A stretch of DNA of 40,406 nucleotides from Gammaproteobacteria bacterium (lineage in GTDB: Bacteria; Pseudomonadota; Gammaproteobacteria; SZUA-21): positions 1 to 40,406 of the forward strand of contig QIKQ01000062.1 in NCBI GenBank assembly GCA_003233075.1. Reading direction: 5' to 3'. Made by a program: the position numbers and the translations under genes. The notes below the pieces were generated by a model, which worked only from the letters and a program-made list of their open reading frames with translations, ran no database searches and was not told the origin of the DNA. This document shows, in pieces, positions 24,537 to 34,552 of the stretch. Each line of letters opens with the position of its first letter. The first letter of the stretch is position 1.

Positions 24537-26123
24537 CTACTTAACTAAATGATCCGCGACTTTAGAATGTACATGTGTCATCAAATCATTGACCGATGTA
24601 TGCATAACCGACGTGAGTGTGTCTGGCCATAATCCAAAAAACAAAACGGTCAAGGCTAAACTTGCTAAGATAATAAATTCTCTGGCGCCAATATCGTGTA
24701 AGGCTTTTACGTTGTCATTGCCGACTTCGCCAAAAACAACTCGTTTGATCATCCATAAGGTATAAGCTGCACCGAGTATTAAAGTGCTAGCAGCAATAAA
24801 GGCAAACCAAAAATTCGCTTTTATAACACCGATAATAATCATAAATTCGCCTACGAAACCTGATGTTCCAGGTAGGCCCGCATTGGCCATGGCGAATAAA
24901 ACAAAAAAAGCAGCAAAGACTGGCATTGTATTCGCGACACCACCATAGTCGGTAATGTCACGACTGTGCATACGATCGTATAACACACCGACACAAAGAA
25001 ACAAGGCGGCAGAAATAAAACCATGCGAAATCATTTGCACTATTCCGCCTTCTACTACTAGTTTTGTAGTTGCTAAAACATCAATAGGGTTTGCCGCTGT
25101 CGTGTGCTCCAAATTGTATTGCATAATAGCAAAAACACTGAATAAACCGAGCGTGACAAAACCCATGTGTGCAATCGAAGAATAAGCAATGAGTTTTTTC
25201 ATGTCTTTTTGCGCAAGCGCAATGAAGCCAATATAGGCGATAGCGACCAAGGACATTAATATAATTAGCCAAGACCAGTCGAAACTAGCCCAAGGAGTAA
25301 TAGGTAAGCTAAAACGTAAAAAGCCATAACCACCGATTTTTAACATGATCGCTGCCAGTATTACCGAGCCACCCGTAGGTGCCTCCACATGCGCATCAGG
25401 TAACCAGGTGTGCACTGGCCACATCGGTACTTTAACCGCAAATGCTGCTAAAAATGCGAAAAATATCCAAGATTGCTGGGTAAGAGTAAGGTCTAAATGG
25501 TAGAAACCGAGAATCGAAAAGCTTTCTTTGCCTTCTGGCATTTGATTGTACAAATAAATCAAGGCTACTAGCATAAAAACTGAGCCCAGGAAGGTATACA
25601 AGAAAAACTTAATTGTCGCGTAGACTCGTCGGGGACCACCCCAAACGCCAATAATTAAGAACATTGGAATTAGCATCGCTTCCCAAAACAAATAAAACAA
25701 AACAGCGTCCAAGGCAGAAAAGACACCTATCATTATGCCTTCCATAATGAGAAAAGCAGCCATGTATTGTTTGGTTTTATATTCAATTACTCGCCAGCCA
25801 GCGAGTATCACTAATATCGAGATAAAGCTAGTTAAGATAATTAATGGCATGGAAATACCATCAACCCCTACATGATAAGTAATATTAAATGCTTCTATCC
25901 AAGGCAGTTTTAATTCGAACTGCGCGCTCGCAGCCGCTGCATTAAATAAACCACTGTGGTTTAAATCAAATCCAGTATATAAAGGTAAACTTAAGGCGAA
26001 AGTCGCTATCGCGAAAATCAGCGCGACTGGGCGTGACATCTTATCACTTGCAAGTAAGGCGAAAACGCCGCCTACAATAGGTAATAAAATTAATATTGTT
26101 AGTATACTTTGGTCAAAACTCAT
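24537..26123 (-). CDS. nuoM: NADH-quinone oxidoreductase subunit M
   Basis: NuoM is an antiporter-like proton-pumping subunit of complex I. The 528-residue protein has the family motifs WPVHTWLPDAHVEAPTGGSV, KKLIAYSSIAHMGFVTLG and the C-terminal NAGLPGTSGFVGEF. It starts with an ATGA overlap with nuoL (four bases), suggesting translational coupling. Fourteen or so membrane helices are evident. The length is close to the family norm. Confidence 0.97.
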   Translation of the reverse strand: MSFDQSILTILILLPIVGGVFALLASDKMSRPVALIFAIATFALSLPLYTGFDLNHSGLFNAAAASAQFELKLPWIEAFNITYHVGVDGISMPLIILTSFISILVILAGWRVIEYKTKQYMAAFLIMEGIMIGVFSALDAVLFYLFWEAMLIPMFLIIGVWGGPRRVYATIKFFLYTFLGSVFMLVALIYLYNQMPEGKESFSILGFYHLDLTLTQQSWIFFAFLAAFAVKVPMWPVHTWLPDAHVEAPTGGSVILAAIMLKIGGYGFLRFSLPITPWASFDWSWLIILMSLVAIAYIGFIALAQKDMKKLIAYSSIAHMGFVTLGLFSVFAIMQYNLEHTTAANPIDVLATTKLVVEGGIVQMISHGFISAALFLCVGVLYDRMHSRDITDYGGVANTMPVFAAFFVLFAMANAGLPGTSGFVGEFMIIIGVIKANFWFAFIAASTLILGAAYTLWMIKRVVFGEVGNDNVKALHDIGAREFIILASLALTVLFFGLWPDTLTSVMHTSVNDLMTHVHSKVADHLVK

Positions 26124-28093
26124 TTAGTTACACCGTACTCATTCCATATTATCCAACTTAGCATGCCCACTAAGCCTAATATAATTGCAATCGCGTAGTG
26201 ATAAAGATATCCAGTCTGTAAGCGTCGCACTACGCTTGAAAACCATCCAACTGATTTAGCCGATCCATTAACAAAAAAACCATCGATCAGCTTAGCGTCG
26301 CCGTATCGCCATAAAAAGGCACCTAATCGTCGGCTACCACCCGCAAATACTTTCTGATTAAAAGCATCAAAATAATATTTATTAATTAGCAAGGTGTGAA
26401 TTATCTTAAGTTTAGATTGTGCCGCTGCCGCTAGATCAGGTCGTTTAAGAGTGAAAAACCATGCGCTCGCAATTCCAGCCATCGCTAAGAAAAATGGTGG
26501 TTGCATCATACCGTGTATCGTGAAACCAATCACTGATTCAAAATGAATCTTACTCAATGTCGCATGAGCCGCGTCTGTTACTTTGATGGAATCATTAAAG
26601 TAACTACCGAACAACATCGGCTCTATGGCGATGGCACCAATAATAACGGATGGGATCGCAAGTAAAATAAGGGGTGCAGTCACTACCCACGACGATTCCT
26701 TTAGATGGTCTCGCGTATGATCGTCCATTCTTTCTTTACCGTGAAAAACCATAAAAAACATTCGGAAACTGTATAAGGCAGTGATAAAGACACCCGCCAT
26801 TACCGCGAAATAGGCAAAACTAGCTCCCGGAATAGTTGATAAGTGGGTTGCTTCGATTATCGCGTCTTTCGAATAAAAACCGGAAAAGCCTGGAAATCCT
26901 ATTAAGGCTAAGGAACCGATTAAAGCTGTAAAGTAAGTGATCGGCATGTATTTTCTAATATTACCCATTTCACGCATATCTTGCTTGTGATGCATGGCAA
27001 TAATGACCGATCCCGCACCTAAGAATAATAGGGCTTTGAAGAACGCATGTGTCATAAGATGAAAAATCGCGGCGCTGTAAGCTGATGCGCCAAGCGCTAC
27101 TGTCATATAACCTAATTGAGACAAGGTCGAATAGGCAACGACGCGTTTGATATCGTTTTGCACTATGCCAAGGAAACCCATAGACAATGCGGTGATTGCG
27201 CCAATGATCATGACGACGCTCAAGGCAGTCGTTGACAACTCATACAAAGGCGACATTCGAGCTACCATAAATATGCCAGCGGTAACCATTGTTGCAGCAT
27301 GAATCAGCGCGGAAATTGGGGTCGGGCCTTCCATCGAATCAGGCAACCAGACGTGCAGTGGAACTTGAGCCGACTTACCCATTGCACCTATAAACAACAA
27401 GATACAAATAAATGTAATTGCTGACCAGTGAACCCCTGGAAAGATACTAATTGTTTGTTTTTGAAAATCTTCGGTTTGAGCCACAGCGAATACCTTGTCG
27501 TAATCTAATGACCCTGCAAACATTAAAATTGCGGCAATGCCGAGTATAAATCCAAAATCACCAATGCGATTAACCAGAAATGCTTTTAAATTTGCAAATA
27601 TAGCTGTTTCTTTTTTATGCCAAAAGCCAATCAGTAAATACGAGACTAAGCCAACCAATTCCCAGCCAAAAAATAACTGCATAAAATTATTAGCCATGAC
27701 CAGCATAAGCATGGCAAATGTAAAGAGGGCGATATAACAAAAAAAGCGTTGATAACCCGGATCTTCTTTCATGTAACCAATAGTGTAAATGTGCACCATC
27801 AACGAAACAAAGGTGACTACAATTAACATAATCGCAGTTAACTTATCAATTAGAAAACCGACTTGGAAATTAAAACCATCACTTACCATCCAGGTATAAA
27901 TAGTTTGATTCACAGCAGGGGCGGCATCCAAAACTATATGATTGAATATTATGACAGCACATATAAAGGATATCCCCACACCTAAAATAGTGACCCAGTG
28001 CGAGGCTGATCGGCCAATAAACTTGCCAAACAATCCAGCGATAATAGCCCCCACCAGCGGTGCCAAAGGAGTTAATAAATAAATTGAATCCAT
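26120..28093 (-). CDS. nuoL: NADH-quinone oxidoreductase subunit L
   Basis: NuoL is the distal antiporter-like subunit of complex I, with a long lateral helix at its C-terminus. The 657-residue protein has PLHVWLPDSMEGPTPISAL, RVVAYSTLSQLGYMTVALG and the C-terminal extension (after about 480) that forms the lateral helix and anchor. I start it at the ATG at 28093, 15 bases after the nuoK stop, because the first residues MDSIYLLTPLAPLVG look like the normal N-terminus. A GTG at 28105 with GAAGGG seven bases upstream is also possible and would add four residues. Confidence 0.96.
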   Translation of the reverse strand: MDSIYLLTPLAPLVGAIIAGLFGKFIGRSASHWVTILGVGISFICAVIIFNHIVLDAAPAVNQTIYTWMVSDGFNFQVGFLIDKLTAIMLIVVTFVSLMVHIYTIGYMKEDPGYQRFFCYIALFTFAMLMLVMANNFMQLFFGWELVGLVSYLLIGFWHKKETAIFANLKAFLVNRIGDFGFILGIAAILMFAGSLDYDKVFAVAQTEDFQKQTISIFPGVHWSAITFICILLFIGAMGKSAQVPLHVWLPDSMEGPTPISALIHAATMVTAGIFMVARMSPLYELSTTALSVVMIIGAITALSMGFLGIVQNDIKRVVAYSTLSQLGYMTVALGASAYSAAIFHLMTHAFFKALLFLGAGSVIIAMHHKQDMREMGNIRKYMPITYFTALIGSLALIGFPGFSGFYSKDAIIEATHLSTIPGASFAYFAVMAGVFITALYSFRMFFMVFHGKERMDDHTRDHLKESSWVVTAPLILLAIPSVIIGAIAIEPMLFGSYFNDSIKVTDAAHATLSKIHFESVIGFTIHGMMQPPFFLAMAGIASAWFFTLKRPDLAAAAQSKLKIIHTLLINKYYFDAFNQKVFAGGSRRLGAFLWRYGDAKLIDGFFVNGSAKSVGWFSSVVRRLQTGYLYHYAIAIILGLVGMLSWIIWNEYGVTK

Positions 28094-28108
28094 ATACTCT
28101 TTCACAAC

Positions 28109-28414
28109 TTAGCCCTTCAGTGAGTCAATATCAGCAACATTAATCGTATTTCGATTTCGAAACAAAATAACTATTATTGCTAAACCAATCGCAGCTTCTG
28201 CTGCCGCAACCGTCATTATAAAAAATACAAATACTTGCCCTGCAATTAAACCTTTAAAATATGCAAAGGCTATAAAATTGATATTCACTGCGAGTAACAT
28301 CAATTCAATGCACATAAGCAGGACAATCAAATTCTTTCGATTTAAAAAAATACCGGCAATACTGATACAAAATAGTATTGCTGAAAGTATTAAATAATGA
28401 GTAAGACCTATCAT
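28109..28414 (-). CDS. nuoK: NADH-quinone oxidoreductase subunit K
   Basis: NuoK (101 residues) is a three-helix membrane subunit of complex I related to MrpC of multisubunit antiporters. The two membrane glutamates used in proton transfer are visible in the second and third helices, in CIELMLLAVN and AAAEAAIGLAI. It lies between nuoJ (13 bases) and nuoL, the conserved order. Confidence 0.97.
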   Translation of the reverse strand: MIGLTHYLILSAILFCISIAGIFLNRKNLIVLLMCIELMLLAVNINFIAFAYFKGLIAGQVFVFFIMTVAAAEAAIGLAIIVILFRNRNTINVADIDSLKG

Positions 28415-28427
28415 GATTTCCTCTGTG

Positions 28428-29036
28428 CTATTCGACTTTTTCCGTATCCATTTTCACTAGGCGGACACGGTCTTTAGCTTTAACTTGAACTTGCTTACCG
28501 GGATCTTGATGTTTCGTTCCTGTTTGGTGATGCAAGGTCAAGACGATGGCGGCAATAATTGCTAACAATAAAATAACGGCTGCAATTTCAAATTGGTACA
28601 AATAATCAGTGTATAAAACACTGCCTAAGGCTTTGGTATTACTGGTTACCATGAGTCCACTGGCTTTTGCTTCCGTAATTGCGCCAAAACCATTCGTAAT
28701 AACAATAATCATTTCAGCCACCACAACGACGGCGACTAATATTCCTACAGGTAAATATTTAATAAAACCTTCACGCAAGGGTTGCTCGTTAATATTTAAC
28801 ATCATGACCACAAACAAAAACAACACCATGACCGCACCAACGTAGACCAAAATTAGCGCTATCGCCAAAAATTCAGCACGCAGTAATATCCAGATTGCTG
28901 AACAAGTAAAAAATGCGAGGACTAAAAATAAAGCGGAATAAACAGTATTTCGAGCAGTAATCACTTTTAGCGCAGACAATATCAGCACTGTAGAGAAACC
29001 GTAAAAAATTATTTGTATGATTAAATTTTTATCCAC
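28428..29036 (-). CDS. nuoJ: NADH-quinone oxidoreductase subunit J
   Basis: NuoJ (202 residues) is a five-helix membrane subunit at the junction of the quinone module and the pumps. The helix VYVGAVMVLFLFVVMMLNI contains the pi-bulge and the conserved Tyr/Gly/Val pattern of the family. A hydrophilic C-terminal tail of about 30 residues, rich in Lys and Asp, follows the last helix. Next to nuoK as expected. Confidence 0.96.
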   Translation of the reverse strand: MDKNLIIQIIFYGFSTVLILSALKVITARNTVYSALFLVLAFFTCSAIWILLRAEFLAIALILVYVGAVMVLFLFVVMMLNINEQPLREGFIKYLPVGILVAVVVVAEMIIVITNGFGAITEAKASGLMVTSNTKALGSVLYTDYLYQFEIAAVILLLAIIAAIVLTLHHQTGTKHQDPGKQVQVKAKDRVRLVKMDTEKVE

Positions 29037-29074
29037 TTTTTATTACCTAGTTCAGTTTATTTAACTTCAATTTA

Positions 29075-29563
29075 TTATCTATAAGGAGCATCGGCTTTAC
29101 GATCCGCCGCAATTTGATCTTCGAAGCGATCACCAATTTTTAATAAATCAGATTTTGTCATTATTTGGTCACCTTGATTCTCGAAGTGGTATTCGAAGTG
29201 ACGCGTTTCGACAATTGAATCGACAGGACATGCCTCTTCGCAAAATCCACAAAATATGCATTTAAATAAATCAATATCGTAACGAGTAGTCCGTCTTGTA
29301 CCATCCTCACGTTGTTCCGAATCAATTGTTATTGCCAGCGCAGGACACACTGCCTCACATAGTTTGCAAGCGATACATCTTTCTTCACCATTTTTATAAC
29401 GACGAAGAGCGTGCAAACCACGAAACCGAGGCGACATTGGTGTTTTTTCTTCGGGATACTGAACTGTTATTTTTCGAGAAAATAAGTAACGCCCAGTCAA
29501 ACGCATGCCCTTGAGAAGCTCCCAAAGCGTAAAACTTTTTATCCAATGCGCTATTGATGCCAT
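29075..29563 (-). CDS. nuoI: NADH-quinone oxidoreductase subunit I
   Basis: NuoI carries two [4Fe-4S] clusters (N6a, N6b) that pass electrons towards NuoB. The 162-residue protein has both ferredoxin motifs, CIACKLCEAVCPA and CIFCGFCEEACPV, each with the fourth Cys belonging to the partner cluster. The N-terminal amphipathic segment (about 1-40) is the usual membrane-docking helix. It lies between nuoH and nuoJ. Confidence 0.98.
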   Translation of the reverse strand: MASIAHWIKSFTLWELLKGMRLTGRYLFSRKITVQYPEEKTPMSPRFRGLHALRRYKNGEERCIACKLCEAVCPALAITIDSEQREDGTRRTTRYDIDLFKCIFCGFCEEACPVDSIVETRHFEYHFENQGDQIMTKSDLLKIGDRFEDQIAADRKADAPYR

Positions 29564-29609
29564 TTAATCTATCCTGTTTTTAACTTAATCTATTAAACTT
29601 TTATCGAAT

Positions 29610-30728
29610 CTAAACCTGATCAAACCAAGGTGGCAACTCATAAGCAATGGCTGCAGCCAATACAACAATCCAAACAATGGTGACTGGAATAAATACTTTC
29701 CACCCTAAACGCATAATCTGATCATATCGATAGCGAGGAAAAGTTGCTCTAAACCAAAGAAAACAAAACATGAAAAACATCGTTTTCATTATCAACCAGA
29801 CTAAACCCGGCACCCAGGCAAACCATTCTTCTAAATGAGGTATGCCCTCAAATGGAGACAACCAACCGCCGCAAAATAATAAGGCGCAAAGCATCGAAAT
29901 TAGAATAATAACGGCGTATTCTGCTAAAAAGAAAACAGCGAATGCCATACCTGAATATTCAACGTGAAAACCCGCTACAATTTCAGACTCGCCTTCCGCC
30001 ACGTCAAACGGTGCTCGATTTGTTTCTGCCACACCTGATACTAAATAGACGATAAAAAGAGGCATTAAAGGTAACCAATACCAATGCCAAAATCCACCTG
30101 ACTGACTTTTCACTATAACGCCCAGATTGATAGCGCTTTTACCCACTAAGGCTGGGTCAGTCACTGGATCAATTTGATAAACACTCGCGGCCATTAAAAC
30201 GCCAACCAAGGCGAAGCCCATAGCAATTTCATAGGAAACTATTTGCGCGGCCGATCGCATTGAGCCTAAAAATGCATATTTTGAGTTTGATGCCCATCCA
30301 GCCACAATGACGCCATAAACTCCAATTGAAGTTAGGGCTAATATATAAAGCAAGCTCGCATCAATATCTGCTAAGACTAGTAATTCTTGAGTCGTTGTCG
30401 TTTTCCCAGCGACCGTGGTGCTGACATCAATCTCACCAAACGGGATGACTGCCCAAGCAGCTAAGGCCGGTGCGATTGCAAGTATGGGTGCAATAACAAA
30501 CAAAAACTTATTGGAGCTCGAAGGGATAATAATTTCTTTAAATAACAATTTAACCGCATCAGCTATTGGCTGCAACAAGCCGTAGGGGCCAACTCGATTA
30601 GGACCGCAACGCACTTGCATGTAACCAATAATTTTACGCTCTGCATACGTCAAATACGCGACTGAGAACATCAGCGGTAACACGATGAGCAAAATTTTAA
30701 CTACTATCCACAATAAATCTAAAAACAT
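29610..30728 (-). CDS. nuoH: NADH-quinone oxidoreductase subunit H
   Basis: NuoH forms the quinone entry chamber of complex I together with NuoB and NuoD. The 372-residue protein is hydrophobic with about eight helices and contains the quinone-site loops GPNRVGPYGLLQPIADA and ETNRAPFDVAEGESE, plus SAAQIVSYEIAMGF. It is longer than the E. coli protein because of a longer loop around residues 95-115, rich in Thr. It follows nuoG by 17 bases. Confidence 0.97.
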   Translation of the reverse strand: MFLDLLWIVVKILLIVLPLMFSVAYLTYAERKIIGYMQVRCGPNRVGPYGLLQPIADAVKLLFKEIIIPSSSNKFLFVIAPILAIAPALAAWAVIPFGEIDVSTTVAGKTTTTQELLVLADIDASLLYILALTSIGVYGVIVAGWASNSKYAFLGSMRSAAQIVSYEIAMGFALVGVLMAASVYQIDPVTDPALVGKSAINLGVIVKSQSGGFWHWYWLPLMPLFIVYLVSGVAETNRAPFDVAEGESEIVAGFHVEYSGMAFAVFFLAEYAVIILISMLCALLFCGGWLSPFEGIPHLEEWFAWVPGLVWLIMKTMFFMFCFLWFRATFPRYRYDQIMRLGWKVFIPVTIVWIVVLAAAIAYELPPWFDQV

Positions 30729-30745
30729 AAGTTCTCTACACGCTT

Positions 30746-33130
30746 TTAATCGGCTTCAAGCTCGATTACACCATACATTGGACCTAATTTTTTACTTGTC
30801 GCTGTTGCAAATGACGTCCAAGCACAATCATTTGCAACGGTATCGTCGATCGCCAAGTGCATTGCAATCGTTTTATTTCCATGTTTAACCAGTACCTGTG
30901 TTGCTCTTTCCAAATTTAGCTTTTTAGCTAAGTCGGCGTTTATATGAATTCTGTCCTCTTTTGCTTCAGGTGTATTTTGTAAAGGCTCAGATCGCCTTAC
31001 AATGCTATCGGAATGGTACATGTTTACTTCAGAACAACGATAAATCACGTCTTCTTTATCAGCCAAAGCTGTTGCCTCAGTAATAGTAGCTGTATTGTCG
31101 CCTTTAAATTCACCGATAGTGCGTTCAATTTCTTCTAAAATTTCTTTTGATGAATTAAATTCAAACCCATCAATATCAAAATAATTTCCTAAGACTCGAA
31201 TTATTTTCCATGCTGGTCTCGCTTCCGAATTTTTTAACTTCGACGCTCCTGCAAAAGTCTGTACTCGACCTTCGATATTAATAAAAGTACCGGAAGTTTC
31301 TAAATAAGGCGAAATTGGCAATAATATATCCGCGTAATTCTGCATATCGCTCGATACATAGGGAGTCATACAAACGACAAAATCAGATGATGCAACAGCA
31401 GATAATGCGGTTACCGGGTCAGCGCAATCATAATCAATTTCAATGTTATGTAATAAATACAAATTTCTGGGCTGTTCCAACATACTTTGAGCATTTAAGC
31501 CCGCAGTCTTTTGGCTAGCACCATTGTAATCACGATGAGGAATAGCACCTGTTAGCCAGGCTCCTGTTGCATTGGCACCATCGGTTAAATAACCAAATAA
31601 ACAATTGCATGAAGTTGCAATCGCCCGCGCAAAAATTTCGACTAGCGAATAGTAAGGACTAGAGATCGCCTGATTACCCAAAATTACATGGGATTTTTCA
31701 CCATTTTTTAGTATTTCTGCAATTTGGCTATGCTTTTCTAATATCTGCGCTTGAACAAACAAAGTATTTGCGGCATGAGGTAATAAACTAGAGTCGATAT
31801 TAAGCGCCTTAGCGACTGCTGCTAATTCTAAAACTAAATTTCGATAATGTGCCGCAATACCTACTTCGCACGGCATTCTTAAATCATAAACACGGTGATT
31901 TATTTGGCATATTTTAGCGCCCTTCTTTTGCGCCTTTCGCAAGCGAATGCCTAACATAGGTTGTTCTTTACTAATATTTGAGCCGATGAGTAATACTGAA
32001 TCGAGTGATTCCAAATCAGTAATGCTAGATCCCAGTGTTGGTATCATAGGCGCTTGATCTTGATGACTAAAATCAAGTTGACGTAAACGATGATCGAAAT
32101 TAAAACAATCAATGTTACTGGTTAACTTCTTGAGTAAATATAACTCTTCTAAGGTCGAATTTGGCGAAGCCAAAACACCAATTTGATCAGCACCGTAATT
32201 CCTAATCGTATCTTGCATAGCCGCAAACGTTTTTTCCAATGCGGTTTGCCAATCAGTTTCACGCCATTGACCATCCATTTTAATCATTGGCTTTAGCAAG
32301 CGATCACGACTCGTTAAACCTTTATAGCTAAATCGGTCTCGATCTGACAACCAACATTCATTTATCTCTGAGTTTTCAATTGGAACAATTCGATTAGTAT
32401 CAGATCTAAAAGTATGCACCGACAAATGCGAACCAATACAATCATGCGCCGCGATAGAAGGATATTGGTTTAATTCCCAAGCACGCGCAGAATAACGTGA
32501 TGGCTTAGCAGTTAATGCACCGACTGGACATAAATCGATTACATTACCCGACAATTCAGAACTGACGGCATGCTCAATATAAGTTCCAATCTGCATATTT
32601 TCGCCACGGCCAGTTGCACCTAGCTCTCGTAAACCCGCGATTTCTTCACCGAAACGAATACAACGAGTGCAGTGAATGCATCGAGTTAAATCGGTCGAAA
32701 TAAGTGGACCAATATCTTTGTCCTTAACAACGCGCTTACCTTCGGTATAACGCGACACATCACCACCATAAGCCATGGCAACATCTTGAAGCTCACATTC
32801 TCCGCCCTGATCGCAAATTGGACAATCTAAGGGGTGATTAATGAGTAAAAATTCCATAGTCGCTTTTTGAGCGGCTATTGCTCTTGCCGATTTAGTATGG
32901 ACTTTCATCCCATCCATGACAGGTGTGGCACAAGCTGGCAAAGGCTTAGGTGCATTTTCTACATCAACTAAACACATACGACAATTAGCAGCAATCGTTA
33001 AATGTCGATGATAACAAAAGCGTGGAATATCTATATTCGCATCATCGGCGATATCAATCAGCATCACACCTGCTTTTACTTCAAGTGTTTTACCGTCTAT
33101 CTCAATGGTTACTGTAGATGCATCTGACAT
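30746..33130 (-). CDS. nuoG: NADH-quinone oxidoreductase subunit G
   Basis: NuoG is the large iron-sulfur subunit of the NADH module. The 794-residue protein has the N-terminal [2Fe-2S] domain (CYHRHLTIAANCRMCLV and CATPV), the His-ligated [4Fe-4S] motif HPLDCPICDQGGEC and a second [4Fe-4S] site with CIHCTRC. A molybdopterin-oxidoreductase-like domain follows, without cofactor ligands. Where E. coli has the extra N7 cluster, the start of this domain reads HDCIGSHLSVHTF with only one Cys, so N7 appears to be absent. I start it at the ATG at 33130, which gives the normal N-terminus MSDASTVTIEIDGK; the frame is open 16 codons further. Confidence 0.96.
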   Translation of the reverse strand: MSDASTVTIEIDGKTLEVKAGVMLIDIADDANIDIPRFCYHRHLTIAANCRMCLVDVENAPKPLPACATPVMDGMKVHTKSARAIAAQKATMEFLLINHPLDCPICDQGGECELQDVAMAYGGDVSRYTEGKRVVKDKDIGPLISTDLTRCIHCTRCIRFGEEIAGLRELGATGRGENMQIGTYIEHAVSSELSGNVIDLCPVGALTAKPSRYSARAWELNQYPSIAAHDCIGSHLSVHTFRSDTNRIVPIENSEINECWLSDRDRFSYKGLTSRDRLLKPMIKMDGQWRETDWQTALEKTFAAMQDTIRNYGADQIGVLASPNSTLEELYLLKKLTSNIDCFNFDHRLRQLDFSHQDQAPMIPTLGSSITDLESLDSVLLIGSNISKEQPMLGIRLRKAQKKGAKICQINHRVYDLRMPCEVGIAAHYRNLVLELAAVAKALNIDSSLLPHAANTLFVQAQILEKHSQIAEILKNGEKSHVILGNQAISSPYYSLVEIFARAIATSCNCLFGYLTDGANATGAWLTGAIPHRDYNGASQKTAGLNAQSMLEQPRNLYLLHNIEIDYDCADPVTALSAVASSDFVVCMTPYVSSDMQNYADILLPISPYLETSGTFINIEGRVQTFAGASKLKNSEARPAWKIIRVLGNYFDIDGFEFNSSKEILEEIERTIGEFKGDNTATITEATALADKEDVIYRCSEVNMYHSDSIVRRSEPLQNTPEAKEDRIHINADLAKKLNLERATQVLVKHGNKTIAMHLAIDDTVANDCAWTSFATATSKKLGPMYGVIELEAD

Positions 33131-33156
33131 TTTTGTAACTACCCTTATTAGCCAGC

Positions 33157-34455
33157 TCAGTAACGAGCGACCATACACTTTTTATGTTCAATGTGATATT
33201 CGAACTCTTTTCTAAAATGCTTTAAGAAACTCAATACCGGCATTGATGCCGCGTCGCCTAATGCACAAATCGTTCGACCACCTTCACGTTCATAGTAATT
33301 GCCACCCATTTTGACAGCAACATCAAATAACATGTCTAAATCTTCCATTCGACCTTCGCCGTGCTCAATACGATGAACAACCCGCGATAACCATCCAGTT
33401 CCTTCACGACAAGGTGTACATTGACCACATGATTCACTCATATAAAAATGAGATAGATTAGCCAAGACACTTACCATGCAAGTTAAATCATCCATAATGA
33501 TGACAGCACCAGAACCAAGTAAGGAACCTGCCTCTGTAATAGAGTCATAATCCATATTCGTATCCATCATTATTTCACCAGGCAAAATAGGAACAGAACT
33601 GCCTCCCGGTATCACAGCCTTAAGACGTCTACCGTGACGTACACCGCCCGCCATTTCTAATAACTCGGAAAATGGCATTCCCATGGGCACTTCAAAATTG
33701 CCTGGTTTATTAACATGACCTGAAACTGAAAATAATTTGCTTCCGCCATTATTAGGTTTACCGATATCAAGAAACCATTGACCGCCTCTGCTTAATATTT
33801 CTGGTACCGAGGCTAATGATTCAGTGTTATTAATAGTCGTTGGTTTACCGTATAAACCATAACTCGCGGGAAAAGGTGGTTTAAATCTAGGCTGACCTTT
33901 TTTGCCTTCAATTGATTCTAATAATGCCGTTTCTTCACCACAAATATAGGCGCCAGCACCTAAGTGACTATGCAATTCGAAATCAAAACCAGAACCAAAT
34001 ATGTTTTTTCCTAATAAACCCGCCGCTCGTGCTTCTTCTATGGCTTCTTCACAACGCTCATAAGGTTGCCAAAACTCACCACGAATATAATTATAACCAA
34101 CCGATGCGCCAATAGTGTATCCGGCAATGATCATGCCTTCAATTAATGCATGAGGATTGTAGCGAAGAATATCTCTGTCTTTACAGGTTCCTGGTTCGCC
34201 TTCATCCGAGTTGCAAACTATGTATTTCTGGCCTGGGTCATCGCGGCGCATAAAACTCCACTTTAATCCAGTTGGAAAACCTGCACCACCTCGACCTCGT
34301 AACACCGAGGTTTTTAATTCATCAATAATTGTTGCCGGATCAGTTTTTTCCTGCAGAATTTTTTTCAATACATTATAGCCGCCAGTGCTTTGATAAACAT
34401 CCAATTTCCAAGCTTTATCTTTATCAATATTTTTAAAACAGACTTCGTTAACCAC
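33157..34455 (-). CDS. nuoF: NADH-quinone oxidoreductase subunit F
   Basis: NuoF binds NADH and FMN and takes the first electrons. It has the FMN/NADH motifs RGRGGAGFPTGLKW and GAGAYICGEETALLES and the N3 cluster motif SCGQCTPCREG with the last Cys in TICALGD. The start is decided by the ribosome binding site: GGAGG stands five bases before a GTG at 34455, giving 432 residues beginning MVNEVCFKN. A TTG four codons upstream would place GGAGG inside the gene. The gap to nuoE is 97 bases, the longest in the operon. Confidence 0.96.
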   Translation of the reverse strand: MVNEVCFKNIDKDKAWKLDVYQSTGGYNVLKKILQEKTDPATIIDELKTSVLRGRGGAGFPTGLKWSFMRRDDPGQKYIVCNSDEGEPGTCKDRDILRYNPHALIEGMIIAGYTIGASVGYNYIRGEFWQPYERCEEAIEEARAAGLLGKNIFGSGFDFELHSHLGAGAYICGEETALLESIEGKKGQPRFKPPFPASYGLYGKPTTINNTESLASVPEILSRGGQWFLDIGKPNNGGSKLFSVSGHVNKPGNFEVPMGMPFSELLEMAGGVRHGRRLKAVIPGGSSVPILPGEIMMDTNMDYDSITEAGSLLGSGAVIIMDDLTCMVSVLANLSHFYMSESCGQCTPCREGTGWLSRVVHRIEHGEGRMEDLDMLFDVAVKMGGNYYEREGGRTICALGDAASMPVLSFLKHFRKEFEYHIEHKKCMVARY

Positions 34456-34552
34456 GAATGCCTCCAAAGCTGACTTTATTTTCTATAGTGTACAAAATCG
34501 TTTTTTTCATTTAGTTTCTTTAATTTGGTTTTTTTCGCTATCTTCTAAATAT

